Assembly (NCBI GenBank): GCA_027314515.1
Contig: DAHVAR010000160.1
Location: 1 to 64,000 of the forward strand
Reading direction: 5' to 3'
DNA from: Actinomycetota bacterium
GTDB lineage: Bacteria > Actinomycetota > Actinomycetes > Streptosporangiales > Streptosporangiaceae
Length of the DNA: 64,000 bases
The notes under the pieces are model-generated. The model was not told the origin of the DNA. It made no database searches and saw only the letters and a program-made list of their open reading frames with translations. The translations under genes were made by a program, and so were the position numbers. Below, piece after piece: positions 1 through 10,534 of this stretch (its first letter is position 1; the number at the start of each line of letters is the position of its first letter).

Positions 1-99
1 TGCTGGCGCTGGTGGCAGACCCGGGGATGTGGCCGGGAAGCCGTTACGGACCGGCAGGTCGTCGCCGGTCAGCGGCGAGAGATTTTAGTAGCTACCGCC

Positions 100-477
100 A
101 TGGTTCTCCTCCTCGGGGTCGCGCCCGCCTCAGCTGTCACGAAAGGCTCGGTAACACCAATACTGGTCGCAAGTACGTGTGGCCGGGATTGCTGGAGCGT
201 TAAATGGAGCGCCAACATGACGGGATGGGCAAGAGGGACGCTTAGCATTGAGGCTTATCTCTACGAGGGTGGCACTGAACTCGATCATATGGGTCCGCAT
301 ACATGTTCTAATTTAACCTCTTGCTCATTGCCCGACGCGTGTTTCACTTCGGAGGAAGATAACGTGTGGAAGGTAGTCGCGACGGGATGTGGTCCGGGCG
401 GCTGCGAGACCGAGTCGACGAGCGGCGGGGCTGCACCGAGTAGCGCAGCAGTCTTCTGGCAGGCGATCCGACGCTAG
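100..477 (+). CDS. Small Cys-rich secreted protein, unknown function
   Basis: I do not recognise this 125-residue protein. From the ATG at 100 it opens with a hydrophobic stretch ending in APASA, which looks like a signal peptidase I site, so the mature protein is probably exported. The mature part holds seven cysteines (CGRDC, HTC, TSC, DAC, GCGPGGC), suggesting disulfides. The frame stays open upstream to base 1 with no ATG, GTG or TTG, and the signal peptide lacks a basic N-terminus, so the true start may lie outside the window. Base composition is less GC-rich than in the neighbours (TTCTAATTTAACC near 305), which hints at recent acquisition. Confidence 0.5.
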   Translation: MVLLLGVAPASAVTKGSVTPILVASTCGRDCWSVKWSANMTGWARGTLSIEAYLYEGGTELDHMGPHTCSNLTSCSLPDACFTSEEDNVWKVVATGCGPGGCETESTSGGAAPSSAAVFWQAIRR

Positions 478-506
478 CCAGGCCCAGGAAGCGGGGAGCC
501 AGCAAA

Positions 507-1190
507 ATGCCACCAGGGGGTCATCCGTATGAGGACTTTGCAACAACAGCCCGCGCGCTGATACGGCGGGCGAACGGATCATGGAGATCGCTTGCCGGAC
601 GGCTCGAGCTGTGGGAAGACGAAGCCTGGCTGGATGACGGTCGCGCCCGCTACCACGGATCTCCGCCATCGCAGGTTCCGCCGGCAGACGAACCGAAAGA
701 GCTGGCCTACAGGTTCGTCATCGCGAGTGAGCCTTGGCGTCTGCGCATGGTACTCCTATGGTCCCGGCCAAGCCCGCAGGCCGACAGTGATCCCGACCTG
801 ATGGTTGTTCGGGGAGCCACGTGGTGGGCACGAACGCGGGAAAGCCTGGTGACCAACGACGGTGACAGCCGCCACAGCCACGGCTTGTACTACCTGGACC
901 TGCTCACCAAGCCTGCGGGGCTGGCTGACAGTCTCGCTTACGTTAGTGGGGCGCAGGCAGCCGAGGAGAACCGCCCTGTGATCCGGGTCAACGCAGCTCC
1001 GACGGAGGTGACCGGACTTCGCGCCGCCCCTCGCTGGCTGCTTGCCCACGAAATAGGGCCTGGTGAGATGGCGGTCGGGTCTGTGCCCGGCACGGAGGCC
1101 CGGTTGTCCGGCCAACTGCCATCGGTACCGGCCGGGGCGCCGTTCGGCGGCCCGGCGGGTCGCGGCGTTTGGGAAGTTGATCCGGGGTAA
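507..1190 (+). CDS. Hypothetical protein
   Basis: This 227-residue protein has no motif I can name. The ATG at 507 follows a GGGGAG Shine-Dalgarno about 11 bases upstream. The sequence is soluble-looking, with no signal peptide or membrane segment. It is rich in Trp and charged residues in the first 110 residues, and Gly/Pro-rich at the end. The stop lies 11 bases before the MMPL gene, so the two are probably co-transcribed. The central pattern of strands with a late PVIRVNAAP motif loosely recalls actinobacterial LolA-like hypothetical proteins. That is a weak impression only, and the C-terminal part does not continue it. Confidence 0.55.
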   Translation: MPPGGHPYEDFATTARALIRRANGSWRSLAGRLELWEDEAWLDDGRARYHGSPPSQVPPADEPKELAYRFVIASEPWRLRMVLLWSRPSPQADSDPDLMVVRGATWWARTRESLVTNDGDSRHSHGLYYLDLLTKPAGLADSLAYVSGAQAAEENRPVIRVNAAPTEVTGLRAAPRWLLAHEIGPGEMAVGSVPGTEARLSGQLPSVPAGAPFGGPAGRGVWEVDPG

Positions 1191-1201
1191 GGGCTGCTGC
1201 C

Positions 1202-3520
1202 ATGACAACGGCGCCGCAACCGGCCACCGGCAGGCTGGCCAAGGCCTACGCGGCCATTGCGGTAGCGCTGCGCTACTTCATCGTGGCTGGCTGGATAGCG
1301 GCCGTTGTCGTGGTGGTGACAACCCTGCCTGCGCTGACCCCGTCCAGCGGCGTGGCCAGCCTGGTGCAGCCCGGATCGCCGGCGCTGCGTGCCGAGTACA
1401 CGGCGACCAGCCTGTTCGGCGAGCCGCTGGACGCGCAGGCCATCGTGGTCCAGCGCGCTGCGTCCGGACTGCCCCCGGCAGTCCAGGCGGCTGCGGTCCG
1501 GAACGCGCTGAACGTCGATAAGGCGAGTTCCGGCAGCGGACAGCACGCCGGTGCCGGCCTCCTCGGCGGCGCGCCGATCGGCGGCCTCGCCGGCGCCCTG
1601 CCTATCCCGAACACTGCCAGGCTCTTCCCCGGCTCGCTCGAGCGGTCGACGACCGTCCTGACATACCTGTACTTCCGGCCGTCAGCGTCGGCCGCACAGC
1701 AGCAGGCCGGAAGCGAGCGCTATGCCGGCCGGTACGCCTCCGGCGCGGACAGCCATCTAGTCGGAGTGACCGGTGCCGGGATCGCGGCCTACCAGCAGGG
1801 CGTCATCATCAGCGAGCGCCTGGTCTGGGTGGAGCTGGCCACCGTCCTCGCCATCGCGCTGATCGTCGGGCTCTCCTTCCGCTCCCTCGGCGCGCCCGCG
1901 GTAACGCTGGCCTGCGCCGCGACCGCGTTCCTGCTGGCCGTCCGGATTGTCGCGTGGGTCATGCATCAGGCGCACGTGACGCTACCGCCCGATGTCGAGC
2001 CGGTGCTGGTCGTGCTCTTGCTCGGGGTGACGACCGATTACTCGGTCTTCTTCGTCTCCGGGATGCGCAACAGGCTCGCCGAAGGGCTCACGAAGCTGCA
2101 GGCCGCCCGGCTGACGACAGCCGAATTCGCGCCGATCGTGCTGGCGGCCGGACTTCTGGTGGCGGCGGGCACAGCGTCACTTGCTATTGCGAAGCTGCAG
2201 CTGATCGGGGCGTTCGGGCCAGCGCTCGCGGTGACCGTACTGACCGCGATGGTGGTCTCGCTGACGCTGGCTCCTGCGCTCATCAGCATTTTCGGCACCG
2301 CGCTGTTCCGGCCGGGGCCGCGCTGGTTCAGGGCGGCAAGGAAGGCTGCCAGGCAGGCCATCAGGGCGCAGGACGAGGGCAGGGCGCCGGCCGAGCCGCC
2401 GCGGTCGCCGTGGCGGGTGCGCGAGGCGATCGCGAGGTTCGCGGCGGCACGGCCAGTCTCGCTGGTCATCGCCGTTGCCTGCGTGCTCGTGCTATTGGGC
2501 GTCGCCGTCGGCGCTACCGGCCTGAGGCTGGGCGCACCGCTCGTCACCGCGCTGCCGAGCGACTCCCAGCCTGCCCAGGCGCAGGCTGCAGCAGGGAAGG
2601 GGTTCGCGGTCGGCATCGTGGCACCAACCGAGGTGCTGATCCTCGGCAGTGGCGTGACTCGCGATACGGCTAGCCTCGCCCGGCTGCAGGCGTCGCTGGC
2701 ACGGCAGCCCGGCGTAGCCGGCGTCATCGGTCCGGCGACGATGGCTGCGCTGATCAGGCGGGCCGCTGCCGCTTCGGCGGCGGCAGCGGCGATACCGAAC
2801 CCGATGCTGGCTAAGTCGGGCAACGGCGCCCGCTTCGGCATCATCGAACGGACAGATCCCCTCGGCGCACCAGCCGTGGATCACGTAGCAGCACTGGAGC
2901 GAAATCTGCCCGGGCTCGTCTCGTCGGCCGGTTTTTCCGGCGTCCGCGTGGAGGTAGGCGGCGAGACCGCGGCCGCCGGCGAGGTTATCGGCTCGGTCAC
3001 GTCCAGCCTCGGCGAACTGGCGCTGCTGATGCTGGCCATCACGTTTGTGCTGCTGGCCATCTTCCTGCGGGCGCTGCTCGCGCCGCTGTACTTGCTTGCC
3101 GCTAGCGTGCTGGCGCTTCTTGCCACCTTTGGCGTGACCGTCTGGGTGTTTCAGGACCGGCTCGGATACGACGGTCTGGTGTATTACGTGCCATTCACCG
3201 TAGCCGTGCTGCTGATCTCGCTCGGCGCGGACTACAACGTCTTCGTGGTTGGCCGAATCTGGGAGGAAGCGCGGCGCCGTCCCCTGCGTGACGCCGTCGC
3301 TGTCGCTGGTGCGCAGGCATCGCGCGCGATCACCGTTGCCGCGATCGCTCTCGCGGCTAGCTTCGGGTTGCTTGCGCTGATTCCGCTGCAGCAGTTCCGC
3401 GAAGTTGCGGCAGCGATGGCGGCGGGCGTCGTCATCGACGCGATCATGGTCAGGTCGCTGCTGGTGCCGGCGCTGGTGGCCCTGTTCGGCAGGCTCGGGA
3501 TGTGGCCAGGGAAGCGGTGA
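1202..3520 (+). CDS. MMPL-family (RND superfamily) membrane transporter
   Basis: This 772-residue protein has the duplicated RND layout: one N-terminal helix (about 20-45), an extracytoplasmic loop, a helix block around 205-365, a linker with a basic cytoplasmic stretch (about 370-410), a further helix near 420, a second loop and a final helix block from about 605 to 765. The proton-relay signatures of MMPL proteins are present in both halves, GVTTDYSVFF near 274 and GADYNVFVV near 675. MMPL proteins export lipids, siderophores or drugs using the proton gradient; the substrate here cannot be read from sequence. In Mycobacterium tuberculosis mmpL5 also lies a few genes upstream of rpsL, but orthology is not established here. 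Confidence 0.92.
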   Translation: MTTAPQPATGRLAKAYAAIAVALRYFIVAGWIAAVVVVVTTLPALTPSSGVASLVQPGSPALRAEYTATSLFGEPLDAQAIVVQRAASGLPPAVQAAAVRNALNVDKASSGSGQHAGAGLLGGAPIGGLAGALPIPNTARLFPGSLERSTTVLTYLYFRPSASAAQQQAGSERYAGRYASGADSHLVGVTGAGIAAYQQGVIISERLVWVELATVLAIALIVGLSFRSLGAPAVTLACAATAFLLAVRIVAWVMHQAHVTLPPDVEPVLVVLLLGVTTDYSVFFVSGMRNRLAEGLTKLQAARLTTAEFAPIVLAAGLLVAAGTASLAIAKLQLIGAFGPALAVTVLTAMVVSLTLAPALISIFGTALFRPGPRWFRAARKAARQAIRAQDEGRAPAEPPRSPWRVREAIARFAAARPVSLVIAVACVLVLLGVAVGATGLRLGAPLVTALPSDSQPAQAQAAAGKGFAVGIVAPTEVLILGSGVTRDTASLARLQASLARQPGVAGVIGPATMAALIRRAAAASAAAAAIPNPMLAKSGNGARFGIIERTDPLGAPAVDHVAALERNLPGLVSSAGFSGVRVEVGGETAAAGEVIGSVTSSLGELALLMLAITFVLLAIFLRALLAPLYLLAASVLALLATFGVTVWVFQDRLGYDGLVYYVPFTVAVLLISLGADYNVFVVGRIWEEARRRPLRDAVAVAGAQASRAITVAAIALAASFGLLALIPLQQFREVAAAMAAGVVIDAIMVRSLLVPALVALFGRLGMWPGKR

Positions 3521-3586
3521 CGCTGGCTGACGTGACGCCCGCTACGAACCGCCAGGCCGTGCGCTGTTCGCCGCGTACGCGGGTGG

Positions 3587-4387
3587 TCAGCTGGCTGCCG
3601 CGGGGGCCGGGCGGGGGGCGGGCCAGCCGGCCCGATCAGCCAGCGCGGCAAGCGCGGCGGCGTCGGCTGGAGCGGCGCAGTACTGATCGTTGTTGAAGAA
3701 TGCGAACACGTCCGACTCGGATGCGAAGGCCTCACTGATCCGGCTGAGCCACGACTTGAGCGACTGCCGGCCGTATCGGGGCCAGGGCTGCGCGGCGCCC
3801 TCGTGGAATCGGACATAACCCCAGTCGGCGGTCCGCCACAGTGGTCCGAGCGGCCTGCCGCCCCGGTCCGACCAGCAGAGGGCGGCGTCGTGCTCGGCCA
3901 GGATGGCCCGGACGTCGTCGGTGAGCCAGGACGGGTGCCGGAACTCCACGCAGACCCGGCCGCCCCCAGCCGCGGAAGCTGGCAGCCGGGAGAACTCCGC
4001 GGCGAACTGCCGGAGGCACTCGGCGAGCAGGGCTGGATCGGTTTTCAGGCTCGGTGGAAGCTGCAGCAGGATCGGGCCGAGATGGTCGCCGAGCCCGCTG
4101 GCAGCGCCCAGCAGCCGGGCGACTGGCTCCGCCGGGTCTCGCAGCCGCCGGATGTGAGTGAGGTAGCGGCTGGCCTTGATCGCCATGGCGAAGCCCGCAG
4201 GGGTGCGCTCACGCCAGCTGGCAAAGGTATCCCGGCTGGCCAGCCGGTAGAAGGTGCCGTCGTTCTCGACCACTGCGAAGCGCCCGGCGTAGTACTGCAG
4301 CCAGCGCGACATTGGCACTCCGGCCGGGTAGAAGCTGCCGCGCCAGTCACGGTACTGCCAGCCTGAGGTGCCGACAAGAAGAGGCAA
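3587..4387 (-). CDS. DUF72 (YecE-like) protein
   Basis: This 266-residue protein matches the DUF72 family: N-terminal GTSGWQYRDWRGSFYP, a central FAMAIKASRYLTHIRRL, the strand motif VCVEFRHPSW and a C-terminal FAFFNNDQ. DUF72 proteins adopt a TIM-barrel-like fold and have no firmly assigned reaction. The start is a TTG preceded seven bases upstream by a strong GGGAGG Shine-Dalgarno on the minus strand. It points away from rpsL and converges with the MMPL gene, with 66 bases between stops. The usual VVEINGSFYR motif reads VVENDGTFYR here. The C-terminus is a low-complexity Ala/Pro tail. Confidence 0.9.
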   Translation of the reverse strand: MPLLVGTSGWQYRDWRGSFYPAGVPMSRWLQYYAGRFAVVENDGTFYRLASRDTFASWRERTPAGFAMAIKASRYLTHIRRLRDPAEPVARLLGAASGLGDHLGPILLQLPPSLKTDPALLAECLRQFAAEFSRLPASAAGGGRVCVEFRHPSWLTDDVRAILAEHDAALCWSDRGGRPLGPLWRTADWGYVRFHEGAAQPWPRYGRQSLKSWLSRISEAFASESDVFAFFNNDQYCAAPADAAALAALADRAGWPAPRPAPAAAS

Positions 4388-4594
4388 CCGACCGACCTCC
4401 CGCTGGCGATCATGGACCGGCTGGTCCGCAGCCGTTTCATCGCTGACTCCTACCCCGGGAGGTCGCGCGACATACGTGACATAGCTGTGCTTGGAGCGGC
4501 GCTTCGCGCGCTTCGCGGCTGTGTCCGGAATGGCTGCGGCAGCGGCACGGGTTCGCTAGCCTGATCCCTGCGGGGTGCTAGAGGTCGGCCCGTT

Positions 4595-4624
4595 TTGACC
4601 AGCGCCGCAGACCTTAGGTATTGT
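4595..4624 (+). promoter_or_regulatory. Candidate str operon (rpsL) promoter
   Basis: TTGACC at 4595-4600 and TATTGT at 4619-4624 are separated by 18 bases, a good match to a housekeeping sigma-70-type actinobacterial promoter. It lies in the gap between the divergent DUF72 gene and rpsL and would give a leader of about 425 bases. A similar TTGACC with an 18-base spacer precedes rplM. Confidence 0.6.
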
Positions 4625-4757
4625 GGTTCTCCGCGCCTGTACCTCACAGGTGCGTGCTTGCCTGTGACCGCTGTCCCATCCGGCTCGTGCCGATGAGCAG
4701 CGGTGCTCATTGGAATACATGAGGCTAGGCGGGCAGCGAGACCTCCCTCCCGGATCC

Positions 4758-4988
4758 GGCTCGTTTTCGAGCCTGGGTGCGCCGCGAGCTTCGCGACACG
4801 CCCGACCGCGGGGGGCGGCCGAGCGGCTGTCAGCCGGGAAACCTGCAGGCAGCAAGCATGAACCAGCAGTCCGGAATCGTCCTGGCCGCGTTATGCGCGG
4901 CCCGAGCATAACGGCTCCGTCGCCATTGGCGGGGCAACCGACTGGCCGCACCACCCGGTGCGGCGGCCGGCTGGTCTCAGCCAGCCGG
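4758..4988 (+). promoter_or_regulatory. rpsL leader with three hairpins
   Basis: The untranslated leader before rpsL contains GGCTCG-TTTT-CGAGCC (4758-4773), a 7-bp stem CCGCACC/GGTGCGG with loop ACCC (4946-4963), and an 8-bp stem CCGGCTGG/CCAGCCGG with loop TCTCAG (4967-4988). The last two are almost contiguous and end 68 bases before the rpsL start. None is followed by a T tract. They may be regulatory or processing structures for the str operon; this is inference. Nothing else is recognisable between 4440 and 5056. Confidence 0.45.
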
Positions 4989-5056
4989 GCAGTCAGCGGA
5001 GATTGACAGACAGGCACCGCGCCAGCAGGCGCGCGGCAGAGGAAGACGGAGACGCG

Positions 5057-5431
<375 letters not shown>

Positions 5432-5432
5432 C

Positions 5433-5903
5433 ATGCCGCGCAAGGGCCCCGCGACGAAGCGGCCGCTGGTGACCGACCCGGTCTACGGGTCGCCGCTGGT
5501 TACCGCGCTGGTGAACAAGGTGCTGAAGAGCGGCAAGCGGTCGCTCGCCGAGCGGATCGTCTACGGTGCGCTCGAGGGCTGCCGGGACAAGACCGGCAAT
5601 GACCCTGTCGTGACGCTCAAGCGCGCGCTGGACAACGTCAAGCCGACGCTCGAGGTCCGCAGCCGCCGGGTCGGCGGCGCGACCTACCAGGTGCCGGTCG
5701 AGGTCCGCGCCTCCAGGAGCACGACGCTCGCGCTTCGCTGGCTGATCACGTACTCACGGCAGCGCCGGGAGAAGACCATGACCCAGCGGCTCATGAACGA
5801 GTTGCTGGACGCCAGCAACGGACTCGGCGCGAGCGTGAAGCGCCGCGAGGACACCCACAAGATGGCCGAGTCGAACAAGGCATTCGCTCACTACCGCTGG
5901 TAG
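5433..5903 (+). CDS. rpsG: Ribosomal protein S7
   Basis: S7 (156 residues, standard length) is the primary binder of the 3' major domain of 16S rRNA and contacts tRNA at the exit site. It starts [20 protein letters not shown] and ends NKAFAHYRW, both typical. The ATG lies one base after the rpsL stop, with GGAG in the end of rpsL as ribosome binding site, so translation is coupled. In E. coli S7 is the autorepressor of this operon; whether that holds here cannot be seen. Confidence 0.97.
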   Translation: MPRKGPATKRPLVTDPVYGSPLVTALVNKVLKSGKRSLAERIVYGALEGCRDKTGNDPVVTLKRALDNVKPTLEVRSRRVGGATYQVPVEVRASRSTTLALRWLITYSRQRREKTMTQRLMNELLDASNGLGASVKRREDTHKMAESNKAFAHYRW

Positions 5904-5941
5904 CGAGCGACCCGACTGATCAAGGATCGAGGATCACCCAA

Positions 5942-8041
5942 GTGGCCGCGACACAGACCGCTAGCGAACTCGCCAATGTCCGGAACATCGGCATCATGGC
6001 GCATATCGACGCGGGCAAGACCACGACCACGGAGCGGATCCTGTTCTACACCGGCATCAACTACAAGATCGGTGAGGTCCACGAGGGCGCAGCCACGATG
6101 GACTGGATGGAGCAGGAGCAGGAGCGAGGCATCACGATCACGTCTGCCGCGACGACAACCATGTGGCGTGATCACACCATCAACATCATCGACACGCCGG
6201 GCCATGTCGACTTCACCGTCGAGGTGGAGCGATCGCTGCGCGTTCTCGACGGCGCAGTCGCGGTGTTCGATGGCGTCGCGGGCGTCGAGCCGCAGTCGGA
6301 GACGGTCTGGCGGCAGGCCGATCGGTATGGCGTCCCGCGGATCTGCTTCGTCAACAAGATGGACCGGGTAGGTGCCGAGTTCCACCGCTGCGTAGAGATG
6401 ATCGCTGACCGGCTGGGCGCCACCCCGCTGGTGATCCAGCTCCCGTGGGGCGTCGAGTCAGACTTCCGCGGCGTCATCGACCTGATCCGGATGCGCGCCA
6501 TGCTCTGGCAGACCGAGGGCAAGGGCGACACCTACGACGTCGTGTCCATCCCCGATGACCACGCCGAGGCGGCCCGGGAGTGGCGGGACAAGCTGGTAGA
6601 GGCCATCGCCGAGAACGACGAGGAGATGATGGAGCTCTACCTGGAAGGCACCGAGCCCGATGCCGACCAGCTGATCGCCGCGATCCGGCGGGCTACCATC
6701 GCCAGCGCCATCACTCCGGTGATGTGCGGCAGCGCGTTCAAGAACAAGGGCGTCCAGCCGATGCTGGACGGAATCGTGGACTTCCTGCCGAGCCCGGTGG
6801 ACATCCCGTCGGTCAAGGGCCACGCCGTCGGCGACGAGACGGCGGTCATCGAGCGGCACGCCGATCCTGCGGAGCCGTTCGCCGCGCTGGCCTTCAAGAT
6901 CATGTCGGATCAGCACCTCGGCAAGCTGACCTACATTCGCGTCTACTCCGGCAAGCTCGATGCCGGCACCCAGGTGCTGAACTCGACCAAGGGCCGCAAG
7001 GAGCGGATCGGGAAGATCTACCAGATGCACGCGAACAAGCGCGAGGAGCGCCCGTCCGCGACGGCTGGCCAGATCGTCGCCGTGATGGGACTCAAGGACA
7101 CCACCACCGGTGACACGCTGAGCGATCCGAGCCAGCAGGTCATCCTGGAGTCGATGACGTTCCCGGCGCCGGTCATCAACGTGGCGATCGAGCCGAAGAC
7201 CAAGGGCGACCAGGACAAGCTCGGCACCGCCATCCAGCGGCTGGCGGAGGAGGACCCGACCTTCCAGGTCAGGACCGACGAGGAGACCGGCCAGACGATC
7301 ATCTCGGGCATGGGCGAGCTGCACCTGGAAGTGCTGGTCGACCGGATGCGGCGGGAGTTCAAGGTCGAGGCCAACATCGGCCGGCCACAGGTCGCCTACC
7401 GCGAGACCATCCGCAAGAAGGTCGTGAAGGTCGAGTACACCCACAAGAAGCAAACCGGTGGCTCCGGTCAGTTCGCCCGGGTGTTCATCGACCTTGAGCC
7501 GACCGGCGGCGACGGCGGCGGCTACGAGTTCGAGAACAAGGTCACCGGCGGCCGCGTGCCGCGCGAGTACATCCCGTCGGTCGACGCCGGCTGTCAGGAG
7601 GCCGCGGAGTTCGGCGTACTGGCCGGGTACCCGATGGTAGACGTCAAGGTCACGCTGACCGACGGCGCTTACCACGAAGTGGACTCGTCCGAGCTTGCCT
7701 TCAAGATCGCCGGATCGATGGCGTTCAAGAAGGCGGCCGGCCATGCCGACCCCGTTCTGCTCGAGCCGATGATGGCCGTCGAGGTGCGGACACCCGACGA
7801 CTACATGGGCGACGTCATCGGCGACCTCAACAGCCGCCGCGGCCAGATCCAGGCCATGGAGGAGAGGTCAGGGGTGCGGGTCGTGAAGGCCCTTGTCCCG
7901 CTGTCTGAGATGTTCGGCTACGTGGGGGACCTGCGCAGCCGGACACAGGGGCGGGCGGATTACAGCATGCAGTTCGACTCGTATGCCGAGGTTCCGCCCA
8001 GCATCGCCAAGGAGATCGTCGCCAAGGCACGCGGCGAATAG
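5942..8041 (+). CDS. fusA: Elongation factor G
   Basis: EF-G is the GTPase that drives ribosomal translocation and, with RRF, ribosome recycling. At 699 residues it is full length. The G domain shows [10 protein letters not shown] (about 20-29), DTPGHVDF (about 84-91) and NKMDR (138-142). Domains II to V follow, ending in the conserved [19 protein letters not shown] region. The start is GTG at 5942, preceded by an AAGGATCGAGG purine-rich site. It lies 38 bases after rpsG, within the str operon. Confidence 0.98.
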   Translation: MAATQTASELANVRNIGIMAHIDAGKTTTTERILFYTGINYKIGEVHEGAATMDWMEQEQERGITITSAATTTMWRDHTINIIDTPGHVDFTVEVERSLRVLDGAVAVFDGVAGVEPQSETVWRQADRYGVPRICFVNKMDRVGAEFHRCVEMIADRLGATPLVIQLPWGVESDFRGVIDLIRMRAMLWQTEGKGDTYDVVSIPDDHAEAAREWRDKLVEAIAENDEEMMELYLEGTEPDADQLIAAIRRATIASAITPVMCGSAFKNKGVQPMLDGIVDFLPSPVDIPSVKGHAVGDETAVIERHADPAEPFAALAFKIMSDQHLGKLTYIRVYSGKLDAGTQVLNSTKGRKERIGKIYQMHANKREERPSATAGQIVAVMGLKDTTTGDTLSDPSQQVILESMTFPAPVINVAIEPKTKGDQDKLGTAIQRLAEEDPTFQVRTDEETGQTIISGMGELHLEVLVDRMRREFKVEANIGRPQVAYRETIRKKVVKVEYTHKKQTGGSGQFARVFIDLEPTGGDGGGYEFENKVTGGRVPREYIPSVDAGCQEAAEFGVLAGYPMVDVKVTLTDGAYHEVDSSELAFKIAGSMAFKKAAGHADPVLLEPMMAVEVRTPDDYMGDVIGDLNSRRGQIQAMEERSGVRVVKALVPLSEMFGYVGDLRSRTQGRADYSMQFDSYAEVPPSIAKEIVAKARGE

Positions 8042-8054
8042 TCAGAAGTTAACG

Positions 8055-8104
8055 ATGGAGAACCAAGCAGCGCGCGTGAGCGCCTGACCCCACCCGCGGT
8101 GGGG
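8055..8104 (+). promoter_or_regulatory. Mini-ORF plus hairpin in the tuf leader
   Basis: Between fusA and tuf an 11-codon reading frame (ATG 8055, stop TGA 8085-8087) would encode MENQAARVSA. Its stop is immediately followed by a perfect hairpin, CCCCACC-CGC-GGTGGGG (8088-8104), which ends 25 bases before the tuf start. The arrangement resembles a leader peptide with a stem, but the mini-ORF has only a weak AGAAG upstream, so translation is uncertain. Confidence 0.35.
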
Positions 8105-8129
8105 AAACGATCGCAACGAGGAGACAGCA

Positions 8130-9323
<1,194 letters not shown>

Positions 9324-9327
9324 CACG

Positions 9328-9356
9328 GCGGGCCCGGGAGGAACTCCCGGGCCCGC
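9328..9356 (+). terminator. Hairpin after tuf, str/S10 boundary
   Basis: A perfect 12-bp stem (GCGGGCCCGGGA with its complement) surrounds the loop GGAAC and begins four bases after the tuf stop. There is no T tract, as is common for actinobacterial terminators. It sits at the boundary between the str and S10 gene blocks. Confidence 0.7.
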
Positions 9357-9360
9357 TGCA

Positions 9361-9435
9361 GCGCGGTCGTCAGGACCGCGCCACGGCAGCGGACGCTCCA
9401 ATCGGCGCCCGGGACGGCCGGCCCGCGGGCCGGCC
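9361..9435 (+). promoter_or_regulatory. Structured S10 leader
   Basis: Between the tuf hairpin and rpsJ there are two further perfect inverted repeats: GCGCGGTC-GTCAG-GACCGCGC (9361-9381) and a 20-base palindrome of GGCCGGCCCG and its complement (9416-9435). With the preceding terminator, three stems lie within 110 bases. They could form alternative structures controlling S10 operon expression, as L4 does through a leader in E. coli; no homology to that leader is claimed. Confidence 0.4.
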
Positions 9436-9509
9436 CGAGCGGACGCCGGCTGGAGGGATCCCGGGGGGTCATGCCCCAGGGGCAAACACAGTGAGGACAT
9501 CGAAGCCAC

Positions 9510-9818
9510 ATGGCGGGACAGAAGATCCGCATCCGGCTCAAGGCCTATGACCACGAGGTCATCGACAGCTGGGCGCGGAAGATCGTCGACACGGTGATTC
9601 GAACCGGCGCCAAGGTCGCCGGCCCCGTGCCGCTGCCGACCGAGAAGAACGTCTACTGCGTCATCCGCTCGCCGCACAAGTACAAGGACTCGCGCGAGCA
9701 CTTCGAGATGCGCACCCACAAGCGGCTGATCGACATCATCGACCCGACGCCGCGGACCGTCGACTCGCTCATGCGGCTCGACGTGCCGGCCGGCGTCGAC
9801 ATCGAGATCAAGCTGTAG
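9510..9818 (+). CDS. rpsJ: Ribosomal protein S10
   Basis: S10 (102 residues, standard) lies in the 30S head and also serves as the NusE antitermination factor with NusB. The N-terminus [19 protein letters not shown] and the [19 protein letters not shown] segment are diagnostic. It is the first gene of the S10 block, preceded by a 150-base structured leader and followed after 53 bases by rplC. Confidence 0.97.
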   Translation: MAGQKIRIRLKAYDHEVIDSWARKIVDTVIRTGAKVAGPVPLPTEKNVYCVIRSPHKYKDSREHFEMRTHKRLIDIIDPTPRTVDSLMRLDVPAGVDIEIKL

Positions 9819-9871
9819 CAGGGCGCTGAGAAGACGCCCTGGCAACCAAGCCCGAAGAAGAAAGCACTGTG

Positions 9872-10534
9872 ATGACCAAGCAGATCAAAGGGGTCCTGGG
9901 CACCAAGCTCGGCATGACCCAGGTCTTCGCCGATGACGGCAGGATCGTTCCCGTCACGGTGGTCGCGGCGGGCCCTTGCGTCGTCACCGCGGTGCGGACG
10001 CCCGATGCTGACGGTTACTCGGCCGTGCAGCTCGGCTTCGGCGAGATCGACCCGCGCAGGGTGACCAAGCCGGTGGCCGGGCACTTCGCCAAGGCCGGCG
10101 TCACCCCGCGCCGGTACCTGGTCGAGGTGCGCACCGACGACGCGGCGAGCTACACGCTCGGGCAGGAGGTCACCGCTGAGACGTTCGCCGCGGGCGAGCT
10201 TGTCGACGTGACCGCTACCAGCAAGGGCAAGGGCTTTGCCGGTGTCGTCAAGCGGCACGGGTTCAAAGGGCTCAGCTCGTCCCACGGCACGAAGCGCAAG
10301 CACCGGGCGCCCGGCTCCATCGGCGGCTGCGCTTACCCTGGCCACGTCTTCAAGGGCGTGCGGATGGCCGGCCGGATGGGCGGCGAGCGCACCACCACCG
10401 CGAACCTGACCCTGCACCGCGTGGACGCCGACCGCGGGCTGCTGCTGATCAAGGGCGCGGTCCCCGGCGCGGCCGGCAGCCTCGTGCTCGTCCGCAACGC
10501 CGCTAAGTCCCCAGCTAAGAGTGAGGCGAGATGA
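9872..10534 (+). CDS. rplC: Ribosomal protein L3
   Basis: L3 nucleates 50S assembly and reaches toward the peptidyl transferase centre. The sequence [19 protein letters not shown] and the central loop [27 protein letters not shown] (typical tryptophan-finger region) identify it. Two adjacent starts are possible, GTG at 9869 and ATG at 9872; the ATG gives the usual N-terminus of 220 residues. The end overlaps rplD by four bases (ATGA), indicating translational coupling. Confidence 0.96.
   Translation: MTKQIKGVLGTKLGMTQVFADDGRIVPVTVVAAGPCVVTAVRTPDADGYSAVQLGFGEIDPRRVTKPVAGHFAKAGVTPRRYLVEVRTDDAASYTLGQEVTAETFAAGELVDVTATSKGKGFAGVVKRHGFKGLSSSHGTKRKHRAPGSIGGCAYPGHVFKGVRMAGRMGGERTTTANLTLHRVDADRGLLLIKGAVPGAAGSLVLVRNAAKSPAKSEAR

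Noticed and set aside
1063-1521. A 152-codon frame overlapping the start of the MMPL gene
   Set aside because: It lies in another frame over the well-supported MMPL coding region and its Arg/Gly-rich translation is typical of a shadow frame.
4440-5056. Possible tRNA or small gene in the rpsL leader
   Set aside because: No cloverleaf, no T-loop consensus and no conserved reading frame were found; only hairpins are supported.
6458-7744. A 428-codon minus-strand frame across fusA
   Set aside because: It is antisense to the EF-G gene and has the same shadow-frame composition; no ribosome binding site or homology.
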